From Moellerella wisconsensis ATCC 35017 (GTDB lineage: Bacteria; Pseudomonadota; Gammaproteobacteria; Enterobacterales; Enterobacteriaceae), in NCBI RefSeq assembly GCF_001294465.1, contig NZ_LGAA01000018.1:434001-498000 (forward strand): 64,000 bases of DNA, read 5' to 3'. The first letter of the stretch is position 1; every line of letters begins with the position of its first letter. Positions 52,884 to 61,889 of the stretch are shown one piece after another. The notes under the pieces were generated by a model that was given only the letters and a program-made list of their open reading frames with translations, had not been told where the DNA came from and did not search any database. The translations under genes and the position numbers were made by a program.

Positions 52884-53456
52884 TTATCGCGTCCGCGTAG
52901 TTAATGCGGTCAATACATGGTCACGCCAAACGCCGTCAATTTGTAGGTATTGTTTCGCATAGCCTTCGCGTTCAAAACCAAGCTTAGTTAATAAATTGCC
53001 ACTGCGAATATTATGTGGCATATAATTAGCCATGATGCGATGAATTTTTTGATGCTGCTGCATATAGCGAATAGTCGCTTGCCCCGCTTCATACATCAAT
53101 TTTTGTCCCTGCCATTTCTCGGCGATCGAATATCCCACATAACACGCTTGAAACGCTCCACGCAGCACATTGCTGTAATTAATCACCCCGATAACTTGAT
53201 CTTCATCAGGAGCTAATAACAGAAAATGAAATGCGCTCCCTTGCCGATGCAGTTCCGTCATCACATGCAACCGATTTTGCCAACCTGAAGGCTGGAAATG
53301 TGAGTTATCTCGCGTCGGCTCCCACGGTTTTAAAAACGCTTTATTTTCACAATAATAATCAGCTAAACGGTAGGCATCCCGTTCATAGGCTAAGCGAATT
53401 ACCATTCTGTCCGTTACTAGGCGAGGTTTTGGCGCCCCATTGCGATAACCAAACAT
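52884..53456 (-). CDS. rimJ: ribosomal protein S5 alanine N-acetyltransferase RimJ
   Basis: 190 residues (E. coli 194). GNAT fold with [22 protein letters not shown], the acetyl-CoA loop [19 protein letters not shown] and [27 protein letters not shown]. Acetylates the N-terminus of S5. Divergent from mdtH, as in E. coli. Confidence 0.96.
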   Translation of the reverse strand: MFGYRNGAPKPRLVTDRMVIRLAYERDAYRLADYYCENKAFLKPWEPTRDNSHFQPSGWQNRLHVMTELHRQGSAFHFLLLAPDEDQVIGVINYSNVLRGAFQACYVGYSIAEKWQGQKLMYEAGQATIRYMQQHQKIHRIMANYMPHNIRSGNLLTKLGFEREGYAKQYLQIDGVWRDHVLTALTTRTR

Positions 53457-53719
53457 TTAACATCCTTAAAAATAAGCTAAAATCGCCGAATTATTGATTT
53501 ATTTTAGTCATTAGCTATGGCTAGCTACAAATTAATTTCCGTATTGTAGGCCATCAATTATCTGCAATTTTTAACGAGATTGATAAAAATAAATTATCGA
53601 TAAGCACCTGATGTATCGATTAAAAAATATCATGATCTAGTATCTATTCTGCTGATAATATTCTCAACAATTATTATTGATCTCTCTCCTCCTACTTTTG
53701 CTCTTTTTGATGGTGTGTA

Positions 53720-54925
53720 ATGGCACAGGTATCGCAAGCAAGAAGTCTGGGTAAATACTTCTTATTATTTGATAATATGCTGGTTGTTCTCGGCTTTTTT
53801 GTCGTATTTCCCTTAATTTCAATTCATTTTGTTGAACAACTTGGTTGGCCCGCGTTAGTGGTTGGATTCGCGCTAGGACTGCGCCAACTCACTCAGCAAG
53901 GACTGGGAATTTTCGGTGGAGCAATCGCCGACCGGTTTGGTGCTAAACCGATGATTATTATCGGTATGCTAATGCGTGCTGCGGGTTTTGCTGTGATGGC
54001 TATGGCTAATGAACCGTGGATATTATGGTTCTCTTGCATTCTATCCGCTCTTGGTGGCACTTTGTTTGATCCACCACGTACCGCACTGGTGATCAAATTA
54101 ACTCGTCCGCATGAACGCGGACGCTTTTACTCACTACTATTAATGCAAGATAGCGCAGGCGCAGTAATTGGTGCACTGATCGGCAGTTGGCTACTGCAAT
54201 ATGATTTTCATTATGTTTGCTGGGTCGGAGCCGCCGTGTTTATATTAGCAGCGCTATTTAATGCATGGCTATTACCGGCTTACCGTATTTCCACCGCCAA
54301 AACCCCAATCCGAGAAGGCTTAAGCCGCGTATTGCACGATAAACGTTTTGTCAATTACGTCATAACGCTGGCGGGTTATTTTATACTTTCGGTACAAGTC
54401 ATGCTGATGTTCCCAATTATTATCAATGAATTAGCCGGTACACCCACCGCCGTCAAATGGATGTATGCTATTGAAGCCACAATTTCATTGTCGCTGCTAT
54501 ATCCTATTGCGCGCTGGAGCGAAAAGTATTTTCGTCTTGAACAGCGGGTCATGGCTGGATTATTCTTGATGAGTATCAGCATGTTCCCCATCGGGCTGAC
54601 CCACTCTTTGCCCCTACTATTTGGATTAATTAGCCTGTTTTATCTCGGGATGATTATTGCCGAACCCGCTCGAGAAACCTTGAGCGCTTCATTGGCTGAT
54701 CCTCGGGCACGCGGCAGTTACATGGGGTTCAGTCGTTTAGGTTTAGCCTTAGGCGGTGCGGTCGGCTATACCGGTGGAGGCTGGCTGTATGATATTGGGC
54801 ATCAATACCATATGCCGCATTTACCGTGGTTTTTATTAGGCGCCATTGGTTTTATTACCATCTGGGCGCTGCATCGCCAATTTAACCAAAAGAAAATTGA
54901 AACCACCATGCTTAATGGTAATTAA
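53720..54925 (+). CDS. mdtH: multidrug resistance MFS transporter MdtH
   Basis: 401 residues (E. coli 402), 12 helices. Conserved MFS loop [18 protein letters not shown] and [25 protein letters not shown]. Proton-driven export of drugs; linked to fluoroquinolone resistance when overproduced in E. coli. yceB follows 42 bases downstream on the same strand. Confidence 0.97.
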   Translation: MAQVSQARSLGKYFLLFDNMLVVLGFFVVFPLISIHFVEQLGWPALVVGFALGLRQLTQQGLGIFGGAIADRFGAKPMIIIGMLMRAAGFAVMAMANEPWILWFSCILSALGGTLFDPPRTALVIKLTRPHERGRFYSLLLMQDSAGAVIGALIGSWLLQYDFHYVCWVGAAVFILAALFNAWLLPAYRISTAKTPIREGLSRVLHDKRFVNYVITLAGYFILSVQVMLMFPIIINELAGTPTAVKWMYAIEATISLSLLYPIARWSEKYFRLEQRVMAGLFLMSISMFPIGLTHSLPLLFGLISLFYLGMIIAEPARETLSASLADPRARGSYMGFSRLGLALGGAVGYTGGGWLYDIGHQYHMPHLPWFLLGAIGFITIWALHRQFNQKKIETTMLNGN

Positions 54926-54967
54926 TGGTGTAAAATTAACTCATTAGATGACAAGGAGCATGTATCG

Positions 54968-55528
54968 ATGAGACATATCTTACTGGCTGCAACCTTTGGC
55001 TTGATCACCCTACTTACTGGCTGTAACCAATTCAAAGAGTTCGGTATTAGTGAAGGGCTGATTAATGACTATTTAGCCAAAAATGTGAACTATAATCATC
55101 AAGTTGGGCTTTCCGGCGTGGTTGATGCCGATATCCAATTATTTGATTTATCTACCGAGATTGGTCGTACTGAACCCAATAAAATTGCCCTCACCGGGCA
55201 AGCAAAAATTTCGCTAGACAGCTTATTAGGTTCAACCACCGCACAAGTGTCATTAACGTTAACCTCTCGCCCTTACTTTGACGTAGCGACAGGTGCTATC
55301 TATTTGAAAGATTTAACTATTAGCAGCTATAAAGTGACACCTGAAAATATGGATGCACCTATTTCGGCGGTATTGCCGTATCTCAATAGTTCACTGCAGA
55401 GCTTCTTTGAACAGCAACCTGTTTATGTGCTGAACCCCGATAATAGCGCGGCAGAAGCTACGGCCAAAAAATTGGCCAAAGGCTTAGAAGTCAAACCGGG
55501 TAAATTAGTTATCCCATTAGTCGAGTAA
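54968..55528 (+). CDS. yceB: DUF1439 lipoprotein YceB
   Basis: 186 residues. Lipobox LTGC (Cys about residue 19). Body has the DUF1439 fold, with the motif LAKNVNYNHQVGLSGVVDADIQL. Outer-membrane-type lipoprotein of unknown function. Located after mdtH in the same operon-like unit, with a terminator downstream. Confidence 0.93.
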   Translation: MRHILLAATFGLITLLTGCNQFKEFGISEGLINDYLAKNVNYNHQVGLSGVVDADIQLFDLSTEIGRTEPNKIALTGQAKISLDSLLGSTTAQVSLTLTSRPYFDVATGAIYLKDLTISSYKVTPENMDAPISAVLPYLNSSLQSFFEQQPVYVLNPDNSAAEATAKKLAKGLEVKPGKLVIPLVE

Positions 55529-55578
55529 TTGACTAACGCCGCTATTGACGATAAAAAAATTCTATAGATAAACGCTAA

Positions 55579-55614
55579 AACGGGCCTTAAGCTATGCTTA
55601 GGTCCGTTTTTTTT
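55579..55614 (+). terminator. terminator after yceB
   Basis: Imperfect stem ACGGGCCTTAAG with CTTAGGTCCGT, followed by a run of eight T. About 50 bases past the yceB stop. Confidence 0.85.
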
Positions 55615-55675
55615 GATTAAATTATTTTATCGATATTATTTTATTGGCATGATTTTATGGATAATAGTGACAGGG

Positions 55676-56236
55676 TCACTCAGCATTAGTAAGATCTTCA
55701 GACAAATCCTGATACAGCTCCGCCAATGCTTCACGAGTCATAATCGCCAAATTGCGGTAAAAACTGGTTTTGGCATGCGCTTCTACTTTGCCTAAAAAAG
55801 TACTGCTCCACGGCAGAATAAAACACTCAAAAAACTGAATCTGCGCATCAACTTCATCTTCTGCTGCTTGATCTTCCAACCAAGATGCTGACAATAACAG
55901 CCCGCCAAACGTATCCATCGGGGCTTCGCTGGTCATTGGCATGCCGCGCTCAACTAAGAACTCACGAATTGCGCTTTCTGGCTGCACATCATACTCCACG
56001 GCTCTAAACGGTACCGCAGGATCCGCTGGATTAAATAGCGCCTGATAATCTTGATCCAGCGCCGAAATATCAGCCAGCGGCTGCATACGCTCCCAAAGTT
56101 CATCTTGTTCGAGCGGCCACGCCGTTTTTAAGCTGCCATTAGCTATCATATCAAACAGTGGTTTCACCACCTGATCTTCCGGGGCACGCTGAAATAATGA
56201 GCCTAGAATACGGCAAACCATTGAAAATTCATTCAT
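55676..56236 (-). CDS. ycdY: TorD-family chaperone YcdY
   Basis: 186 residues (E. coli 184). All-helical TorD/DmsD-like redox-enzyme maturation chaperone fold: MNEFSMVCRILGSLF, ALFNPADPAVPF, ASWLEDQAAEDE and FILPWSSTFLGKVEAHA. In E. coli YcdY aids insertion of zinc into the phosphatase YcdX. ycdX is not in this window, so its client here is uncertain. It lies 72 bases downstream of ghrA on the same strand. Confidence 0.92.
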   Translation of the reverse strand: MNEFSMVCRILGSLFQRAPEDQVVKPLFDMIANGSLKTAWPLEQDELWERMQPLADISALDQDYQALFNPADPAVPFRAVEYDVQPESAIREFLVERGMPMTSEAPMDTFGGLLLSASWLEDQAAEDEVDAQIQFFECFILPWSSTFLGKVEAHAKTSFYRNLAIMTREALAELYQDLSEDLTNAE

Positions 56237-56308
56237 AGTATTATCCTTATTAAGTTTGCTCTATTCTCGCTAATTAACCGCCTGAATGTAAAGAAAAACA
56301 ACCAACTA

Positions 56309-57250
56309 TCAATATCCGCGTGTCATATCCACGACGGCATGCGGGGGGTGATTATTCTCAATCCGTTCAATATTCTGTTGAATAGTATCCATCGCCTCAT
56401 CTGGACGGGTAAAAGCCGCAATATGAGGGGTCATCGCTACCCGTGGATGAGTCCAGAAAGGATGCATTTGGGGCAGCGGCTCATGCGTGAACACATCTAA
56501 CGACGCCCCTGCAACTTGCCCACTATCCAGTGCTTGTAGGAGATCCTGTTCAACTAAATGCGCGCCACGCGCTAGGTTAATCACAAATGCACCCGATTGT
56601 AACTGATTAAATAATTGACTATTCAGAATTCCTACAGTCTCGGGAGTGCTCGGTAACAGATTAATAATGACTTTGCTACCAGATAAAAATCCACTCAGCT
56701 GATCGTTACCATGAAAATTTTGCACTTCGTTAAAGTGTTTTTCCGTCCGGCTCCAAGTGCGAACAATAAAACCAAAATCAACCAGTCGTCGAGCGACCGC
56801 ACTACCGAGCGCGCCTGCCCCCATAATGCCAATGATAAAATCTTCATGGCGATAAGCAAGCAGTTGTTTCCAAACACGTTGGGATTGTAGTTGGCGATAT
56901 TCATCCATACGGCGAAAATAATATAACACCTTCGCCAGCGCATATTCTTCCATTTGAATCGCCATGCCAGTATCTTCTAACCGCATTAATGGAACACCTG
57001 CCGGTAAAGTTCCCGGATGGTCAAGCTCTTGTTTAATAATCGCATCAACCCCAGCCCCTAAGGCAAAAATTCCTTTTAAATCCTTGCGTGAAGCCAACAT
57101 TTCATAAGGAGGAAGCCACACCATGGCATAATCGGCCGGAGCATTATCTCCCGGCAACCATTGACGTATGTTAGCCTGAGGTAATCGCTCTCTCATGCCC
57201 TCGATCCAAATATTTGCATCAAAAAATGGATGATAAAAGATAATATTCAT
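56309..57250 (-). CDS. ghrA: glyoxylate/hydroxypyruvate reductase A
   Basis: 313 residues (E. coli 312). D-2-hydroxyacid dehydrogenase: FALGAGVDAI, nucleotide motif GIMGAGALGSAVARRL, catalytic Arg in INLARGAHLV, Glu in DVFTHEPLP, and His in MTPHIAAFTRP. Reduces glyoxylate and hydroxypyruvate. Precedes ycdY; the ycdX gene that sits between them in E. coli is missing. Confidence 0.96.
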   Translation of the reverse strand: MNIIFYHPFFDANIWIEGMRERLPQANIRQWLPGDNAPADYAMVWLPPYEMLASRKDLKGIFALGAGVDAIIKQELDHPGTLPAGVPLMRLEDTGMAIQMEEYALAKVLYYFRRMDEYRQLQSQRVWKQLLAYRHEDFIIGIMGAGALGSAVARRLVDFGFIVRTWSRTEKHFNEVQNFHGNDQLSGFLSGSKVIINLLPSTPETVGILNSQLFNQLQSGAFVINLARGAHLVEQDLLQALDSGQVAGASLDVFTHEPLPQMHPFWTHPRVAMTPHIAAFTRPDEAMDTIQQNIERIENNHPPHAVVDMTRGY

Positions 57251-57823
57251 GGTCTTCCTCCTAGGTTAACAGATAGATTGTTCTGAATAGAACTCAGTTT
57301 CAAGCAAATATAATTACTCTGCTAAGGCTAAGCTCTAAACTGTTAACTCGTTAACGCTTTTTAACTCAAAAGGTTGCAGTTTGATTAATTTTTTCTCATC
57401 GTAAGAAGTCTAGAGGCGGAATATTAGCCACTGTTACCCATTCTTTAGTTCTCTCTATTATGGATATGCCCACTGTTATTAGTATTTCATAAAAATAACT
57501 TAATAAATTGAGCTCGTTAGATAAAAATATACAGTAAAATAGATATGAGATTAGCTAACAAGTAAAAAGATATACTCAGTAAAAAATATAATTTGAGTAC
57601 AGAACACACACAAAAACAGTGGATTTACTGTTATTTAATAAATAATAATATTATTATTTATAAGCCTATAGATTAATTATCAACCGTATATCCATATGAA
57701 ATCATTAGATTATCATTATGACTTTATTCCGAATAAAAATAGACTTATACTCGGATTATATATTATTTAAATTAATATATAGATAGAGAAAAATTAATTA
57801 TAAACATTTTATGGAAATAATCT
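57251..57823. other. 573-base divergent region ghrA / adhP
   Basis: Very AT-rich. Contains a 22-bp perfect all-AT palindrome at 57639-57660 of the form TAAATAATAAT/ATTATTATTTA, 163 bases upstream of adhP. No open frame. Confidence 0.5.
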
Positions 57824-58843
57824 ATGAAAGCAGCTGTTGTTGGAAAAAATAAAACCGTTGAAATTATTAATAATAAAAAATTACGTCCACTAAAATATGG
57901 CGAAGCCTTATTAAAAATGGAGTGTTGTGGTGTTTGTCATACTGATCTGCATGTAAAAAATGCAGATTTTGGTGATGTTACCGGTGTAATCTTAGGGCAT
58001 GAAGGCATCGGTATAGTTACCGACGTTGCTGAAGGTGTAACTTCTTTAAAAGTTGGCGATAGAGCTAGTGTCGCATGGTTTTTCCAAGGCTGTGGTCACT
58101 GCGAATATTGCAACAGTGGCAATGAAACTTTCTGTCGCGAAGTCAAAAATGCCGGCTATACGATTGATGGGGCAATGGCTGAGGAATGTATTGTCACCGC
58201 TGATTACGCAGTAAAAGTGCCTGATGGATTAGATTCTGCAGCAGCAAGTAGTATCACTTGTGCTGGCGTAACAACCTATAAAGCAATTAAAAAATCTGAA
58301 ATTCAACCGGGTCAATGGCTAGCTGTTTACGGCTTAGGTGGATTAGGTAATCTTGCACTGCAATACGCCAAAAATGTATTTAATGCCAAAGTTATCGCTA
58401 TCGATGTTAATGATAGTCAGCTTAAATTGGCTAAAGAGTTGGGTGCCGACCTAACTTTAAATCCAAAAACAGACAATGTAGATGAAATTATTCAACAACA
58501 AATTGGCGGTGTTCATGCTGCGGTAGTGACTGCGGTGGCTAAATCTGCCTTTAACTCAGCGGTAAACAGCGTTCGCGCAGCTGGACGAATTGTCGCAGTA
58601 GGCCTGCCTGTTGAAACTATGGATCTTAGTATTCCACGTCTGGTATTAGACGGCATTGAAGTGGTAGGTTCATTAGTCGGTACACGTGAAGATCTAAAAG
58701 AAGCGTTTCAATTTGCCGCAGAAGGCAAAGTTGTTCCTAAAGTAACAATGCGTCCTCTGGAAGATATCAACTCGATATTTGAAGAAATGGAACAAGGTAA
58801 ATTTACCGGCCGTATGGTTATTGATTTTAAACACAATCATTAA
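57824..58843 (+). CDS. adhP: alcohol dehydrogenase AdhP, zinc-dependent
   Basis: 339 residues (E. coli 336). Zinc alcohol dehydrogenase: catalytic-zinc ligands in [11 protein letters not shown] and GHEGIG, structural zinc in [15 protein letters not shown], and nucleotide motif [13 protein letters not shown]. Oxidises ethanol and propanol or reduces aldehydes with NAD+. Monocistronic, followed by a hairpin near 58943. Confidence 0.96.
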   Translation: MKAAVVGKNKTVEIINNKKLRPLKYGEALLKMECCGVCHTDLHVKNADFGDVTGVILGHEGIGIVTDVAEGVTSLKVGDRASVAWFFQGCGHCEYCNSGNETFCREVKNAGYTIDGAMAEECIVTADYAVKVPDGLDSAAASSITCAGVTTYKAIKKSEIQPGQWLAVYGLGGLGNLALQYAKNVFNAKVIAIDVNDSQLKLAKELGADLTLNPKTDNVDEIIQQQIGGVHAAVVTAVAKSAFNSAVNSVRAAGRIVAVGLPVETMDLSIPRLVLDGIEVVGSLVGTREDLKEAFQFAAEGKVVPKVTMRPLEDINSIFEEMEQGKFTGRMVIDFKHNH

Positions 58844-58942
58844 TCCGGCAAAAAATAATTTAACGGCTAGATTGGCTAATCTAAACTAACCAATCTAAAT
58901 AAGCACAGGATAAATTATTTTGAAATAGTACGATAAAATAGG

Positions 58943-58967
58943 ATCGCCTTGATAATATTGAGGCGAT
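58943..58967 (+). terminator. possible terminator after adhP
   Basis: 7-bp stem ATCGCCT / AGGCGAT with an 11-base loop, then TCATTCATTTTAT. It lies 100 bases past the adhP stop. Confidence 0.5.
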
Positions 58968-59162
58968 TCATTCATTTTATGATATCAGCCTGAGTAGATA
59001 TCCATCCGTCTATTAATCCCATAACTTCTTAGTTTTGATTGATACCGCATTAGAGTAGGAAAATTCATAATTTAAATTACAGGCTCCATTTACAGGGCCA
59101 ACGCTAGAATTTTGATCTATATCTTATTAGTATTATGACAAATGACCGGCTCTACTTTTTCA

Positions 59163-59372
59163 TCAATAACCATCTTCCTCTGGTATTATTCCGTACAAAT
59201 GTTCTCCGTTATACAATTTTGTGTTAATACTAGAAATAATGCTCGGCATTAATAATAGCCACATCACTAACGCATTATTTTCGTCATACTCATTTTTAAT
59301 GCGCTTTAAACTACTTTTAAGTTTTATCGCGGCACTATTGCCGTTTTCTTCAACAAATTGTTTTTTATTTGT
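59163..59372 (-). pseudogene. unidentified relic open frame, no start codon
   Basis: 69 sense codons ending at TGA 59163-59165 and bounded upstream by an in-frame TAA at 59373. No ATG, GTG or TTG lies near the 5' end. The translation looks protein-like (FVEENGNSAAIKLKSSLK, later NALVMWLLLMPSIIS and LYGIIPEEDGY). In the neighbouring frame the upstream DNA reads LRLFKQIK, and a run of A near 59360 could mark a frameshift joining the two. I do not recognise the family. It could be chance in AT-rich DNA. Confidence 0.35.
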
Positions 59373-59412
59373 TTAAACAGCCGCAGAAAATAGAAAAAAA
59401 TCAAATATTCAG

Positions 59413-59441
59413 TTGACGATGAAGGTGCTTTTCCCTATAGT
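59413..59441 (+). promoter_or_regulatory. tRNA-Ser promoter with GC-rich discriminator
   Basis: TTGACG (59413-59418), 17-base spacer, TATAGT (59436-59441), then AGCGCCCCG. The GC-rich discriminator next to the -10 box is characteristic of stringently controlled stable-RNA promoters. Confidence 0.85.
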
Positions 59442-59512
59442 AGCGCCCCGTTGCAGAGTGAGTTACAGCGCATATTAGCGCCAACTGAGTAACATAATTT
59501 GTGACCAAAATT

Positions 59513-59602
59513 GGTGAGGTGTCCGAGAGGCTTAAGGAGCACGCCTGGAAAGTGTGTATACGTGAAAACGTATCGAGGGTTCGAATCCCTCCCTCACCGC
59601 CA
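59513..59602 (+). tRNA. tRNA-Ser(GGA), CCA encoded
   Basis: 90 bases with acceptor stem GGTGAGG / CCTCACC, D-arm GTCCGAGAGGCTTAAGGAGC, anticodon GGA at 59547-59549, the long variable arm typical of serine tRNA (GTATACGTGAAAACGTATC) and T-loop GGTTCGAATCC. It ends with discriminator G and encoded CCA. Nearly identical to E. coli serW/serX. Reads UCC and UCU. Confidence 0.98.
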
Positions 59603-59610
59603 TCTTCGAT

Positions 59611-59642
59611 AAAAAAGCCCAGATGAAAATCTGGGCTTTTTT
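59611..59642 (+). terminator. terminator after tRNA-Ser
   Basis: 12-bp-plus stem (AAAAGCCCAGAT / ATCTGGGCTTTT), 4-base loop, T-run. It directly follows the tRNA, so the tRNA is monocistronic. Confidence 0.92.
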
Positions 59643-59874
59643 ACATGCTAAAATGCTTTCTCTACCACTGTTCATTCTCTCCTTATACATCCTCGAAGCT
59701 ATAACCTAATTTGCCCTCGGTTATTATGTTATAATCATTAGCAATTATATTGGATTAGATAAACCACATTCTGCAGTTTTTTTGATAAATAACAGCCTCT
59801 CGACGATTAAACGGCGTATGATCCCTGTCGTTTCTCTCTTTTCTTAACCACCCTGTTATTCTGGTAGGGGTACA

Positions 59875-61563
59875 ATGAATACAAAAAAAATTAATAGTTT
59901 ACGTCCATTTAGTGCATTAATTGATTCCTGTTGGAAAGAAAAATACTCTTTCGCTCGTTTTATTCGTGATCTTATTGCAGGGATTACTGTCGGGATCATT
60001 GCTATTCCTTTAGCGATGGCGCTGGCAATTGCCAGTGGGGTTCCGCCACAATACGGGCTCTATACCGCGGCTATTGCTGGGATTGTGATTGCGATTTCTG
60101 GCGGCTCACGCTATAGCGTTTCAGGGCCGACCGCCGCATTTGTGGTGATTTTATATCCGGTATCGCAACAATATGGGCTGAGTGGCTTACTTATCGCGAC
60201 ATTGATGTCCGGTATTATTTTGCTAGCAATGGGCTTTGCCCGTTTTGGTAAATTTATTGAATATATTCCGGTCTCGGTCACGCTAGGATTCACCTCCGGG
60301 ATCGCTATCACTATTGCCACCATGCAAATCAAAGATTTCTTTGGTTTAGAGATGGCACATGTTCCGGAAAACTATGTCGATAAAGTTATCGCTTTGGCTC
60401 AATCAATGCCAACACTGCACTTTAGCGATACTCTGATCGGTTTAACCACCTTATTAATTTTAATCTACTGGCCCAAACTGCGATTAAAGTTACCCGGTCA
60501 CTTACCTGCATTAGTCGCGGGAACGGTAGTCATGGCAATTTTGGCCTATTTTGACCATCCTGTTGCCACCATTGGCTCTCAGTACAGTTATTTTCTCAGT
60601 GATGGGACACAAGGCCAAGGCATTCCACCTATCCTGCCGCAGTTTGTCCTACCGTGGGAATTACCGGGAAATGCACCACTCTCTTGGGCAACCATCACCG
60701 CATTAATGCCCGCGGCTTTTTCTATGGCGGTATTGGGCGCAATAGAATCATTATTGTGTGCCGTGGTGCTGGACAACATGACCGGTACAAAACATCATTC
60801 AAACAGTGAGTTAGTCGGCCAAGGTTTGGGCAATATTGTGGCGCCATTTTTTGGTGGGATCACTGCAACAGCCGCAATCGCCCGCTCTGCGGCTAATGTT
60901 CGTGCGGGTGCGACTTCGCCAGTCTCCGCCATCGTGCATTCTATCTTGGTACTACTAACTCTATTAATTTTGGCTCCGCTGCTATCTTATTTACCCTTAG
61001 CCGCGATGTCCGCTCTGTTACTAATAGTCGCATGGAATATGAGCGCCGCGCCCAAAGTGATCGATTTACTGCGCCGTGCCCCCAAAGACGATATTATTGT
61101 GTTATTGATTTGCTTATCATTAACCGTATTATTCGATATGGTGATTGCGATTACTGTCGGCATCGTGCTAGCCTCTTTATTATTTATGCGTCGTATCGCT
61201 AACATGACACGTATCAGCGAACTTGCCGAAACGGATCCTGAGAAGAAACTGTTGGTAGTACGGATTAACGGCCCATTATTTTTTGCTGCCGCTGAGCGTA
61301 TTTTTGAGGAGTTAAGGCTTAAAAGCGCCGGTTGCGATACCATTATCATGCAGTGGGATGCCGTTCCAGTACTAGATGCAGGTGGATTAGAAGCTTTTCA
61401 GAAATTTATCGATGAAGTAAAAAAAGATACTCATATCGCAGTCTGTGAAATCCCATTCCAACCATTAAAAACCTTAGCTCGCGCTCGGGTTACCCCCATT
61501 GAGAACGTGCTCAGTTTCCATAACTCTGTCGATAGTGCCTTAAATACCTTGGGATTAAAATAA
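59875..61563 (+). CDS. dauA: C4-dicarboxylic acid transporter DauA (SulP family)
   Basis: 562 residues (E. coli 559). N-terminal SulP membrane domain with [25 protein letters not shown] and [14 protein letters not shown], about 12-14 helices. C-terminal cytoplasmic STAS domain (about 440-555, with [12 protein letters not shown]). DauA imports succinate, fumarate and aspartate at acidic pH. Follows tRNA-Ser; GGTAGGGG ribosome binding site. Confidence 0.96.
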   Translation: MNTKKINSLRPFSALIDSCWKEKYSFARFIRDLIAGITVGIIAIPLAMALAIASGVPPQYGLYTAAIAGIVIAISGGSRYSVSGPTAAFVVILYPVSQQYGLSGLLIATLMSGIILLAMGFARFGKFIEYIPVSVTLGFTSGIAITIATMQIKDFFGLEMAHVPENYVDKVIALAQSMPTLHFSDTLIGLTTLLILIYWPKLRLKLPGHLPALVAGTVVMAILAYFDHPVATIGSQYSYFLSDGTQGQGIPPILPQFVLPWELPGNAPLSWATITALMPAAFSMAVLGAIESLLCAVVLDNMTGTKHHSNSELVGQGLGNIVAPFFGGITATAAIARSAANVRAGATSPVSAIVHSILVLLTLLILAPLLSYLPLAAMSALLLIVAWNMSAAPKVIDLLRRAPKDDIIVLLICLSLTVLFDMVIAITVGIVLASLLFMRRIANMTRISELAETDPEKKLLVVRINGPLFFAAAERIFEELRLKSAGCDTIIMQWDAVPVLDAGGLEAFQKFIDEVKKDTHIAVCEIPFQPLKTLARARVTPIENVLSFHNSVDSALNTLGLK

Positions 61564-61568
61564 TCCCT

Positions 61569-61603
61569 GTGGCTAGCAGCTCTATTAATATGCTGCTAGC
61601 CAC
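61569..61603 (+). terminator. strong hairpin after dauA
   Basis: Perfect 12-bp stem GTGGCTAGCAGC / GCTGCTAGCCAC with an 11-base loop, 6 bases past the dauA stop. No T-run follows, so termination by this alone is uncertain. Confidence 0.6.
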
Positions 61604-61889
61604 TATAACGGCAGTAATGCTCGGTTTAACTAGCGAAATAACCAAAATATTAATGCCCAAGTTATTGCAATGATAAGCGTGAGATTACAAGCATATCATC
61701 GCCACTCGGGCATTAAGTTAATGGTAATATAGCTATATTGGGTTACACACTGTCGCTCATGGTGACTACATTTCATGCCAGCTATATTGTGATGCAACGC
61801 TATCGCATTGAAGACAATATTGTATGGACATACAGGCTGTACTTTAAATTATATAAGGCTATGCTCAGCTTAGTTAAGTCTCGCGTGGA
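61604..61889. other. gap between convergent dauA and GH15 gene
   Basis: 286 bases with no recognisable gene. The 95-codon plus-strand frame that starts inside it continues across the GH15 gene and is a shadow. Confidence 0.5.

Larger units (their letters stand above)
58844..59412. other. region adhP / tRNA-Ser, with minus-strand relic frame
   Basis: Includes the adhP-side hairpins and a 69-codon minus-strand open frame (59166-59372) listed separately. No intact gene recognised. Confidence 0.5.

Noticed and set aside
59513-59874. Prophage or island attached to tRNA-Ser
   Set aside because: No integrase or repeated tRNA 3' end found; the downstream gene is the ordinary dauA.
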